13,970 bases of DNA, from contig CAUABB010000015.1 in assembly GCA_958427155.1 (NCBI GenBank), positions 1-13,970 of the forward strand, in the 5' to 3' direction. The stretch comes from an uncultured Oscillospiraceae bacterium (GTDB taxonomy: Bacteria; Bacillota; Clostridia; Oscillospirales; Ruminococcaceae). A program made the position numbers and the translations under genes. Below the pieces are notes generated by a model that worked only from the letters and a program-made list of their open reading frames with translations, searched no databases and was not told where the DNA came from. Positions 6,989-13,404 of this stretch are shown in pieces (the stretch's first letter is position 1; each line of letters starts with the position of its first letter).

Positions 6989-7243
6989 TTATTTAAAACT
7001 TCTTCCGCAATCGGCACAGATACGCCGAAGTTTATAGATTTTTTTCGTTCCTTTGTGAAACCATCTGCGTTTCAGTACTGTTTCACGCACAACCTGGATT
7101 CGGTTACTTCCACAAAAAGGGCATCCCTGTTTATCCTGCTGACGCTGTGTAATGTATGGAGCATCAGGAATATTGCAGCCATTGGGGCAGAAAGGAGAGG
7201 TGTATTCGGTTTTGCAGAAGGGGCATTGCTTTTTCTGATTCAT
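6989..7243 (-). CDS. Small double zinc-ribbon protein
   Basis: An 84-residue basic protein with two four-cysteine sites. The first is C7-P-F-C10 with C19-P-N-G-C23; the second is C41-P-F-C44-G with C76-A-D-C79-G. The CPFCG / CADCGRSF pattern is that of zinc ribbons found in nucleic-acid-binding proteins and transposase N-termini, but nothing else here indicates a transposase. A TTG nine bases upstream (7252) could extend it by three residues, but it lies only two bases from the AAAGGA site, whereas the ATG at 7243 has workable spacing (11), so I use the ATG. It follows the DUF4430 gene by 95 bases. I do not know its function; a DNA- or RNA-binding role is an inference from the cysteines and basic middle (KRRWFHKGTKK). 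Confidence 0.7.
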   Translation of the reverse strand: MNQKKQCPFCKTEYTSPFCPNGCNIPDAPYITQRQQDKQGCPFCGSNRIQVVRETVLKRRWFHKGTKKIYKLRRICADCGRSFK

Positions 7244-7338
7244 CTGTTTCAAAGTCCTTTACGGTATATTGGCACTAAATTTGACACCTATATTTTCCTT
7301 GGACCATATAGCATAAAATACAGGAAAATGATTGAGGG

Positions 7339-8019
7339 TTATAGACCGTTTTCCATATATCGCCATTCTATACTATCTCCCGGATACAGTGTAATTCCTC
7401 CCGCGCCAACTGTAGAACGGGTATAACTGGAATCCCCAGCTCTTTTATATCCAAAAATCCAGCCGCTATTTGGTCCAGCGCCAAACTGGCTAAGTCCAGC
7501 AATGCTTTCAAAATAGATAGTAGCTCCCGTACCTGTCACAGAGTATAAAATTTTATTTTGTTTTAGAACACCCTCTGTGAGACTGCCCACTGTTGCTCCT
7601 GATTTGGGACACGGAAAATTGCAGGAGAGAATGGTTTTCCCATTTACGGTATCAATAAAGCTGAAGGTAACTATTCCTTGCGATTCTGAAGTTGAGGATA
7701 CAGAGGAAGTTGAGGGAGTAGAGAAGATCGAAGATTCACTCGGCTCCCGATTTGATTCTGTGCTTCCGGTGGGGAGAGAAGCGGAGCTTTGGTTTTGACT
7801 GGGGGAAACGGAAGATATAGAAAAGTTACTTTCATTTTCTGAGCTGGTATTTTCTTCCGAGATACTGGAAGAAGAGAGTTCAATACCAATTGGAATCAAA
7901 GATGAACCGCTTTCTTCATTATTTAAAAAGGCGTTTTGGAGGGCAAGAGCGCCAGTACCCAGTGCTGTAAAAACGATGATAGCTACAACGATAATCCATA
8001 TTTTTTTCTTTGTACTCAT
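7339..8019 (-). CDS. DUF4430 (transcobalamin-like C-terminal domain) exported protein
   Basis: A 226-residue exported protein in three parts. Residues 5-27 are a positively charged start and a membrane helix (KKKIWIIVVAIIVFTALG), acting as signal or anchor, with a possible signal-peptidase site after ALA. Residues about 34-112 are a low-complexity Ser/Thr/Glu linker suited to crossing the cell wall. Residues about 113-226 form the DUF4430 domain, with GATVGSLTEGVL, IAGLSQFGAGPNSGW and the terminal LYPGDSIEWRY. This domain is related to the C-terminal domain of intrinsic factor and transcobalamin. It is the last gene of the riboswitch-controlled operon; its ATG overlaps the S-component stop by four bases (ATGA), with AAAGGAG upstream. 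I infer that it binds a corrinoid outside the cell and passes it to the ECF transporter. Binding of another ligand is possible. Confidence 0.82.
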   Translation of the reverse strand: MSTKKKIWIIVVAIIVFTALGTGALALQNAFLNNEESGSSLIPIGIELSSSSISEENTSSENESNFSISSVSPSQNQSSASLPTGSTESNREPSESSIFSTPSTSSVSSTSESQGIVTFSFIDTVNGKTILSCNFPCPKSGATVGSLTEGVLKQNKILYSVTGTGATIYFESIAGLSQFGAGPNSGWIFGYKRAGDSSYTRSTVGAGGITLYPGDSIEWRYMENGL

Positions 8020-8723
8020 ACAATCTCCTTTGTAGTAGGATCTAAATAGGTAATATCCATCCTGCGTTTATATCGGTACAGGATTTTATAAAATTTTTCA
8101 TAAAAAATAATAGTAAGCAGAAAAGAACCTGCGGCGTGAAGCAAGTCAAAAAAAAGACTGGTGATATAGGTAAGAAGGAAAGCCCCCCAGGTAAAAGGCC
8201 GCAGATAGGTCACCGCTTGCCAAAGGTTCATAATCCAACCGAAAAGAAAACTGAGCCCAACACAGGCAATGGCGAAGCTTATAGGAGAAGGCTTCTTACC
8301 GCGTTTTCCCCAAAGACCGCAGATAAGGCCTACAATTCCCCAGCCGAACATTTGCCACGGAGTCCATGGACCTTGTCCCAAAAAGATATTTGAAACGAAA
8401 GCGCTGGTACATCCTACCAAAAATCCCGGAAACGGCCCCAATACTAGACCGCATAGCGCGGTCAAAAAAGTGACAGGCTGAATATTGGGAAGGGGAGCAA
8501 ATATAATCCTTGAAGCGGCAGTAAAGGCGCTTAAGGTTGCGATAAGTGCAATCTGCTTTGTACCGATTACACTTGCTTCGAAGTAAAAAAATGAAAGTGC
8601 TAAAATTCCTAACAAAACTACTAAACTAATCAGGGTAAAAGAATTCTGCCAATCTGATGCGGATAAGGCCATCAGACTGCCGATTAGAACCAGTGCGATC
8701 ACAGTTACGGCAATACGTTTCAT
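8016..8723 (-). CDS. ECF transporter S component, probable corrinoid (B12) specificity subunit
   Basis: A 235-residue membrane protein with an extra N-terminal helical segment (about 1-50) ahead of a typical S-component core. The core starts TKQIALIATLSAFTAASRI, followed by PNIQPVTFLTALCGLVLGPFPGFLVG and the GQGPWTPWQMFGWGIVGLICG motif common to cobalamin- and precursor-type S components. The basic tail YRYKRRMD is cytosolic. Alone in the membrane, such proteins bind the vitamin; with EcfT and the two ATPase domains they topple to release it inside. Specificity is inferred from the upstream cobalamin riboswitch and the DUF4430 partner, and agrees with known CbrT/CblT-type systems, but I cannot separate intact B12 from a precursor such as cobinamide. 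It overlaps both neighbours by four bases (8720-8723 and 8016-8019), so the three genes are translationally coupled. Confidence 0.85.
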   Translation of the reverse strand: MKRIAVTVIALVLIGSLMALSASDWQNSFTLISLVVLLGILALSFFYFEASVIGTKQIALIATLSAFTAASRIIFAPLPNIQPVTFLTALCGLVLGPFPGFLVGCTSAFVSNIFLGQGPWTPWQMFGWGIVGLICGLWGKRGKKPSPISFAIACVGLSFLFGWIMNLWQAVTYLRPFTWGAFLLTYITSLFFDLLHAAGSFLLTIIFYEKFYKILYRYKRRMDITYLDPTTKEIV

Positions 8724-10366
8724 TTCTGGTTCTCCTTTTTTTGATAGAACTGTACAGCGTCTTCTAAAGTAAAAAGTTCAGGATTTTGGGCTTGGCAGAG
8801 TTTGTGAATTGCTGTTGTATAGTATAGACTACCGGAAAAAACATCGTTTTTGGGCCCATCCGCTAAAAGCTCTCCTTGATAAAGAATCCAAAAACGATTT
8901 GAAATCGCGCAGGCAAACTCGACATCGTGAGTCACCAGCAAGATGGTAACTCCGCTTTTGTTGAGCGTTTTCAAAAGATTTGCCAAAGCCTGCTTCAGAG
9001 GAACGTCAATTCCACGCGTGGGTTCATCCAGCAGAAGGATTTTAGGCGAAGCGACTAAAGCGGATCCAATAGCGACGCGTTGTTTTTGACCGCCGCTTAA
9101 ATCTTTTGGGTTTTGTTTTTCATATTCTTTAAGTTTCAAAAGGTTTAAAACTCGGTCAACTGCTTCACTCGGATTTTCTACTTTCAAATGACGTGCAGTA
9201 AATAAAAGCTCTTCTTGTACAGTATCCTGTGTCAGGTAATCATCTGGATTTTGAGAGACGTATCCGATTGTTTTGGCGAGTTCTTTCTGCTTTATTTTTT
9301 TTAGTTCCATTCCCTGTATTTGGATGCTCCCTTGATATTGCTTAAGTCCCACCAGCGTTTTTAAAAGGGTAGATTTTCCGGCGCCATTTGCACCCAAAAG
9401 TGAAATACATTCTCCCTTTTGAATGGAAGCAGAAAAATTTTTGAGACCTGTGATGTTACCATAACCGCAGGACAGTTTTTTTATTTGAAAAATCGGTTCC
9501 ACAACCTCTTTTCGAGGGGGTTGAGAAGAAGAGAGAATTTTTGGAGACGGAAGTGTCTCCAGAACTGCCCGAGCGTTTTTTATCCCAAGAGGCGTGCTTT
9601 TAACCCCAATTTTGCGAAAGAGACGAATATATTCTGGAAAAAACGGTTCATATTCTTTGTGCTCTGACTTGAAAAAATTTTGAACGGTTCCCAAAAAACT
9701 AAGGTGACCATTTTCCATAAAAGCAACTTTGTCAGCCAGCTCAAAACATTTTCCGGTACGCTGTTCAATTAGAATAACTGTAATTCCCAGTTCTTCGTTT
9801 ATCTTACGTATTAAATGAAGAATTTCTTCGGCAGCAAGTGGGTCAAGCTGTGAAACAGGCTCATCTAGTACAATGCAGGAAGGAAAAAACGCGAGAGCGG
9901 AAGCAATCGCTACCTTTTGTTTCTGGCCACCTGAAAGGGAATCGATATCACGGTCAGCAAGAGGAGTGATACCCGTAAACTGCATCGCTTCGAAAACCCG
10001 TCGACGAATGGTTTCCTCTGGAACACCAGTATTTTCCAACCCAAAAGCAACTTCTCGATGTACTTTATTTAGAATTAACTGCTTTTCTGGATATTGGAAA
10101 ACCATTCCTACCGTCTGGCTACGTAAATTGTGTTCCATTTTTTCGAGCGGAATGGAATCAATTTTAACCTGCCCAGAGACGGTTCCGCCATAAAAATAAG
10201 GAACAGAACCAGCCAGAGCTTTTCCCAGGGTCGATTTTCCAGAACCGGATCGTCCAAGAAGCAGCAAAATTTCTCCCCGTTCCAGAGAAAACGAAATATT
10301 ATTTAAAGCTGGATATTTCTGTTCTGGATAAGTATAGCAAAAATTTTCTACCGTGATATATCCCAT
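8720..10366 (-). CDS. Fused two-domain ECF transporter ATPase (EcfA-EcfA')
   Basis: A 548-residue protein with two ABC ATPase domains in tandem, the energy source of the ECF importer at the inner membrane face. Domain 1 (about 1-235): Walker A G38-RSGSGKST, Q-loop Q91, signature LSGGQ 144-148, Walker B CIVLDE ending at E169. Domain 2 (about 292-525): Walker A G325-ANGAGKST, Q-loop SQNPDD, signature LSGGQ 423-427, Walker B ILLLDE ending at E448, and H-loop H480 (LLVTHD). In domain 1 the H-loop position reads ILIEQR, with Q202 in place of histidine, so the two ATP sites may differ in activity. A linker of about 55 residues joins the domains. The gene overlaps ecfT by 19 bases upstream and the S component by four bases downstream; GGAGG lies four to five bases before the ATG. 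Confidence 0.95.
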   Translation of the reverse strand: MGYITVENFCYTYPEQKYPALNNISFSLERGEILLLLGRSGSGKSTLGKALAGSVPYFYGGTVSGQVKIDSIPLEKMEHNLRSQTVGMVFQYPEKQLILNKVHREVAFGLENTGVPEETIRRRVFEAMQFTGITPLADRDIDSLSGGQKQKVAIASALAFFPSCIVLDEPVSQLDPLAAEEILHLIRKINEELGITVILIEQRTGKCFELADKVAFMENGHLSFLGTVQNFFKSEHKEYEPFFPEYIRLFRKIGVKSTPLGIKNARAVLETLPSPKILSSSQPPRKEVVEPIFQIKKLSCGYGNITGLKNFSASIQKGECISLLGANGAGKSTLLKTLVGLKQYQGSIQIQGMELKKIKQKELAKTIGYVSQNPDDYLTQDTVQEELLFTARHLKVENPSEAVDRVLNLLKLKEYEKQNPKDLSGGQKQRVAIGSALVASPKILLLDEPTRGIDVPLKQALANLLKTLNKSGVTILLVTHDVEFACAISNRFWILYQGELLADGPKNDVFSGSLYYTTAIHKLCQAQNPELFTLEDAVQFYQKKENQK

Positions 10367-11232
10367 AAAACCTCCGGAGCTTTACGTGGTTTGTGGTTCA
10401 TTATTAAAACAGAACTTGAAAGTCCTGCACAAAAAAGGAGAAATGGAATCCAGAGAAAATGAAAAATCCGGTCAATTCCCTCTCCAAAATATAAATTAAA
10501 AGATGTAACACCTGAAGATAAAAGAAAAATATAATAGCCTAAAATCAAAATATTAATTATGATAATAACAAGATCATGTCTGCCAAATCTACTTCGTTCA
10601 TAAACACTTCGTTTTGTACTTAAAAAACCGCGGGTGTAAGCAGCTTCTCCAATTTCAAAAGAACTTTCTAGGCTTTGTTCTAACAAAACAGATAAGATTG
10701 TACGGTAGCTTTTAATTTTTTCTCGAAGCGTTCCCTCTTCAAATTCTACTCCTCTGGTGGCATAAACGTCTTTCAGATGGAAAAAAGTTTCCCTAAAATG
10801 CGGAACCATTCTAAAGATTAACAAAAAGGTAAGAGTAGATTTAGGTAGACGACTCCCACAATAGGATACAGCCTTATCGCTGTTTACCAGAATTCCCGCT
10901 GTAAAGAAAAGATAGGTTGCCGTCAGAAGCTTGGCGCCCATTAAAAAAGCGTAGAGAATAGATTCCAGTGTAATGCGCTTTCCTAAGATTACAGCAATTT
11001 CTGTAACACCACTTGAAACTAAAATCAGGTTGAATAAAAGCATAAAAAAAGTAATTGGAAGCGCAAATAAGACTCCTTGTTTTATCTTTTTCCATTCTTT
11101 TCCTCCGACCAAAAGGGGAAAGACTATTAAAAAGATGCCTATCAGTACCAGCGGATGATCGGTGGAAAACAATAGAAAAAGGGTCGACACCAGAAAAAAT
11201 ACAGGAGTCAAAATGTGCAGCTGTATTTTCAT
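10348..11232 (-). CDS. EcfT, transmembrane coupling subunit of the ECF transporter
   Basis: A 294-residue membrane protein, somewhat longer than the 260-270 typical of EcfT. Four hydrophobic helices precede a long amphipathic cytosolic region (about 130-215). That region holds the two short coupling motifs that dock into the ATPases, here ATRG (158-161) and YTRGF (199-203), corresponding to the A-R-G motifs of other EcfT proteins. Two more helices (about 220-245 and 255-280) and a basic tail follow. Its job is to connect ATP hydrolysis by the fused ATPase to reorientation of the S component. The start is supported by GAAGGG; between that site and the ATG lies the short palindrome GGGTCGACCC (11233-11242). 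The gene lies 40 bases after the toroid protein and overlaps the ATPase gene by 19 bases. Confidence 0.9.
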   Translation of the reverse strand: MKIQLHILTPVFFLVSTLFLLFSTDHPLVLIGIFLIVFPLLVGGKEWKKIKQGVLFALPITFFMLLFNLILVSSGVTEIAVILGKRITLESILYAFLMGAKLLTATYLFFTAGILVNSDKAVSYCGSRLPKSTLTFLLIFRMVPHFRETFFHLKDVYATRGVEFEEGTLREKIKSYRTILSVLLEQSLESSFEIGEAAYTRGFLSTKRSVYERSRFGRHDLVIIIINILILGYYIFLLSSGVTSFNLYFGEGIDRIFHFLWIPFLLFCAGLSSSVLIMNHKPRKAPEVLWDISR

Positions 11233-11272
11233 GGGTCGACCCTTCTTTCAATTTGTGCTCAGTTGAAAAGTT

Positions 11273-12427
11273 TTAGTCGCTAGTTCTTGCTTTTTTTACC
11301 AACAAAAGAGCAAGACCGGAAGCGATTGCCAAGAAAGCAATTCCCTCTGCCGGGAAAGCATCACCGGTTTTGACCGGATCTTTTGTGTCTGAAACCGGTT
11401 TGTCTTCAGGCTGGGAAGACGTGGTGTCGTCTTCGTTGTTGTCGCCCGTCTGATAGAAGAAGGAATAGTCATAAGGCGTGTAAGCCACAGGAGTTGTGCG
11501 GTTGAAGACGCTATAAGGATCTCCGCCGTTTTCCTGTAATCCATTATAGGAAACAAGAGCAAGATAAGCAAATTTAGTAGTATAGTATGTGCTGTAGGAA
11601 GCGCCTAACGTACTGTTTGCCCGGAATTCACCTGAAACAGATGTTTGATACTCGCTGGAAAGGAAGTTGTCCAGCATAGAAGTCCCATTAGAATGGATAA
11701 CGGTATCGATATCAATTCCAAGCGCAGTAAAAGCCAGTATGATCTGTGCCATCGCATCACAGCTGTCAGCGTATTGATCGAACTGCGCACTCCAATCAGA
11801 TCCGTAGGTGAAAAATGCGTAAGGAATACCGCCCGTTTCAGTTTGAAGCTGCTTAATTGAAGCTACGCAACCGTCAACTTTGGTTGTGACTTCAGATTTT
11901 ACGGACGAATTAATGGTACCAGCACTGGTGTCGGTATAATAAGGAGCAAGTGCCTGTAAAATCATTGCCGTTGATTCAAGATCGTAAGGAGCTTTGCCAG
12001 TGGCACCATAGAAATTGGCGACACCGGTCATGCCGTCTGTGCCGCCGGGAATTCCAGAAGAAGCAGCGTTAACAGTTCCGATCAGCCCGATACACTTCTG
12101 AACAAGATCCTCCCGGGAATACTTATAACCTGCTTCTTCTGAAGGAGAGATTCCCAGTGCGTCATAGACCATTAGGGCATATGGAACGTCATAAGCAGAA
12201 ACGATTTGGTAATAATGATCGGTATTAAAGAGTGTAGCGACCAAATCATATCCTTCAAAATCGCCATTTTTACCGAATGTATAGGGAGAAATGCCCTGAC
12301 TGTTGAGAAACAGAATCAATTTTGCTAACGCTCCGGCATTGCTTCCCCAGGCAGATTCTCCGTAAGCTCCCCCAGTTCCTGAAAAGCCATTTGTACTGAT
12401 GTCAGTGACAACCCAATCAGGCCCCAT
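11273..12427 (-). CDS. Alpha/alpha-toroid surface protein, main body (frameshifted gene; intrinsic-factor N-domain-like)
   Basis: A 384-residue piece holding nearly all of a prenyltransferase/squalene-oxidase-repeat (alpha6/alpha6 barrel) protein. Repeated helical pairs are visible: AKLILFLNSQGI, PYALMVYDALGI, TAMILQALAPYY, AQIILAFTALGI and FAYLALVSYNGL, separated by glycine-rich turns such as GGIPYAFFTYG. After about residue 325 comes an acidic Thr/Ser/Pro linker, then PVKTGD, a membrane helix (IAFLAIASGLALLLV) and a KKART tail, i.e. a cell-surface anchor. This toroid fold is that of the N-terminal domain of intrinsic factor and transcobalamin. The piece lacks a signal peptide: it is separated from its N-terminus (12325-12597) by a one-base frameshift at the G4 tract 12422-12425. 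It is the first gene after the cobalamin riboswitch, which supports a corrinoid-binding role (inference). The ATG at 12427 follows AAAGGGAG at a long spacing of 12, so internal initiation cannot be excluded. Confidence 0.8.
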   Translation of the reverse strand: MGPDWVVTDISTNGFSGTGGAYGESAWGSNAGALAKLILFLNSQGISPYTFGKNGDFEGYDLVATLFNTDHYYQIVSAYDVPYALMVYDALGISPSEEAGYKYSREDLVQKCIGLIGTVNAASSGIPGGTDGMTGVANFYGATGKAPYDLESTAMILQALAPYYTDTSAGTINSSVKSEVTTKVDGCVASIKQLQTETGGIPYAFFTYGSDWSAQFDQYADSCDAMAQIILAFTALGIDIDTVIHSNGTSMLDNFLSSEYQTSVSGEFRANSTLGASYSTYYTTKFAYLALVSYNGLQENGGDPYSVFNRTTPVAYTPYDYSFFYQTGDNNEDDTTSSQPEDKPVSDTKDPVKTGDAFPAEGIAFLAIASGLALLLVKKARTSD

Positions 12428-12597
12428 TCATCCATACCACTCCCTTTGACATTCATCGCGCTCAGATAGCTCTTGGTTTCTTCTGCGCGTTCTTTAGCAT
12501 CCTGGGGCGTAAAATCCGCAGCGATTGCAGTCGCCGTCATTGCCAGGGCAGCCATACATGCCAAAGCAGAAACAATTAGTTTTTTTGCCTTTACCAT
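12325..12597 (-). CDS. N-terminal fragment (signal peptide) of the frameshifted toroid protein
   Basis: Starts with a clear signal peptide, MVKAKKLIVSALACMAALA, with a likely cleavage after TAIA before ADF. A helical segment (PQDAKERAEETKSYLSAMN) and SGMDEW follow, then the frame drifts off. From about residue 45 on, the translation (GLIGLSLTSVQMAFQ... to the TAG at 12325-12327) has no toroid character and overlaps the real continuation in the other frame. Adding one G to the G4 tract at 12422-12425 joins the pieces as MDEWGPDWVVTDISTNG, a sensible sequence of about 441 residues in all. Start choice: an ATG two codons earlier (12603) is only about one base from the AAAGGAG site, while 12597 has normal spacing. 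Longer upstream reading in this frame runs through the riboswitch and is not coding. Confidence 0.75.
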   Translation of the reverse strand: MVKAKKLIVSALACMAALAMTATAIAADFTPQDAKERAEETKSYLSAMNVKGSGMDEWGLIGLSLTSVQMAFQELGELTENLPGEAMPER

Positions 12598-12635
12598 TTT
12601 CATTCTCCTTTTGGTTCTGGCGGTTGAGCACCGAT

Positions 12636-12667
12636 AAAAAATCCTCCTGCAAAAAGACGCAGGAGGA
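12636..12667 (-). terminator. Riboswitch expression-platform intrinsic terminator
   Basis: On the - strand TCCTCCTGC (12659-12667), an eight-base GTCTTTTT loop and GCAGGAGGA (12642-12650) form a perfect nine-pair stem followed by six T's (12636-12641). It sits between the cobalamin aptamer and the first structural gene, the standard position for transcription-terminating control. Confidence 0.88.
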
Positions 12668-12708
12668 CCATAACAAAACGGACTCAGTATCAACAATATC
12701 TCTCCCGC
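12659..12708 (-). promoter_or_regulatory. Candidate antiterminator helix of the cobalamin riboswitch
   Basis: GCGGGAG (- strand, 12702-12708) can pair with CTCCTGC (12659-12665), giving seven pairs with one G-U. The latter is the 5' arm of the terminator, so the two structures exclude each other. This is the expected layout for an OFF-switch in which bound cobalamin favours termination. The pairing is seen by eye only; energies were not computed. Confidence 0.45.
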
Positions 12709-12729
12709 CGAAAGATAATATGCTTTAAA

Positions 12730-12854
12730 CAACGGTATCCTGACTCTCGGGTCATCCGCGTCCATACCTTCCCGGATAAATCCAGTGGCTTTTATGGATT
12801 TGTCGCCGTAAACAGTAGCGGGGGCTGTAATGGATTTTCACCATTTTCCCGTTG
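12730..12854 (-). promoter_or_regulatory. Cobalamin (adenosylcobalamin-type) riboswitch aptamer
   Basis: Read on the - strand, all conserved blocks occur in order: GGTGAAAATCC (12832-12842), the AGCCCCCGCTACTGT core (12812-12826), GCCACTGG (12782-12789), CCGGGAAGG, and the B12 box at 12733-12756 (GATGACCCGAGAGTCAGG then ATACCG). The closing helix P1 pairs CAACGG (12849-12854) with CCGTTG (12730-12735). The B12 box has GTCAGG where GCCAGG is usual. The aptamer begins roughly ten bases after the predicted transcription start and is followed by a terminator, so it should shut off the ECF operon when cobalamin is plentiful. Confidence 0.95.
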
Positions 12855-12871
12855 ACTATAAAGTAATTTTT

Positions 12872-12900
12872 ATTTTACCCGTTTTATGGAGCCTTGTCAA
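12872..12900 (-). promoter_or_regulatory. Promoter of the cobalamin riboswitch / ECF operon (TTGACA-17-TAAAAT)
   Basis: On the - strand a perfect TTGACA (12895-12900) and TAAAAT (12872-12877) are exactly 17 bases apart. The -35 box lies within the last codons of the Gx-transporter gene (its V-D-K-A-P end) and the -10 box lies just past its stop. The start would be near 12865. Confidence 0.8.
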
Positions 12901-13393
12901 CTGTCTGAACAATTCTTTCAAGTCTTTTTATCAGAATATGGGAGGTAATTCCGGTAATAATGCCCGTAATTGTGCCAGAAAGGAGAAGAATTGGGAAGTA
13001 ACGCCAGACAGTGCCAGATGAAAGTGAAATCCATGCGGCAAAAAGCTGACCCAAATTATGCATAACCCCTCCTGCAGCACTGACTCCGACAATGCCAAAA
13101 ATACGCAGCTTTACGAGAAGACAGATGACCGCAAAACTGAGAAGTCCTCCGCAAAGACTGTAAAATAAACTGTTTAAATCCCCAAATAAAAGGGTAGATA
13201 AACCAATCCTGGTAAGGTTGATTAACAGCGCATACCGCATACCGAACAGGTAGACTGCTATCAGTACAATAATATTTGCTAGTCCAAGTTTGATTCCAGG
13301 AATCGCCACCAAAGGTGGGATTAGCCGTTCTAAATAAGAAATCGACAAAGCTAAAACGGCAAATAATGCACAAAAACTAATTTTTTTCGCCAT
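12884..13393 (-). CDS. Gx transporter family membrane protein (Hpre_diP_synt_I family; EetB-like)
   Basis: A 169-residue membrane protein with about five to six helices, starting FCALFAVLALSISYLERLIPP and continuing PGIKLGLANIIVLIAVYLFG, the diagnostic block of the Gx-transporter / 'heptaprenyl diphosphate synthase component I' family. The helix LSFAVICLLVKLRIFGIVGVSAAGGVMHNLGQLFAAW is glycine-rich, resembling ECF S components. Despite the old name, members are probably transporters or membrane partners, not prenyl synthases. It lies 11 bases after the NusG-domain-II gene, with AAAAGGGG overlapping that gene's stop, so both are one transcript. From memory, the same pair is found as EetA/EetB in Gram-positive extracellular electron transfer loci; with ApbE next door, a flavin or quinone electron-transfer role is my inference. 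Confidence 0.82.
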   Translation of the reverse strand: MAKKISFCALFAVLALSISYLERLIPPLVAIPGIKLGLANIIVLIAVYLFGMRYALLINLTRIGLSTLLFGDLNSLFYSLCGGLLSFAVICLLVKLRIFGIVGVSAAGGVMHNLGQLFAAWISLSSGTVWRYFPILLLSGTITGIITGITSHILIKRLERIVQTVDKAP

Positions 13394-13404
13394 AACGTCC
13401 CCTT

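Noticed and set aside
7292..7329. Inverted repeat ATTTTCCT / AGGAAAAT after the DUF4430 gene as a terminator
   Set aside because: Only eight AT-rich pairs around a 22-base loop and no T tract on the - strand; not convincing.
7670..7920. Repetitive-looking DNA in the DUF4430 gene as a tandem repeat
   Set aside because: It encodes a Ser/Thr/Glu-rich linker of irregular composition; no fixed repeat unit is visible.
12598..12765. Upstream extension of the toroid N-terminal reading frame through MDADDPRVRIPLF...
   Set aside because: It runs through the riboswitch B12 box and the terminator; the RBS and signal peptide place the real start at 12597.
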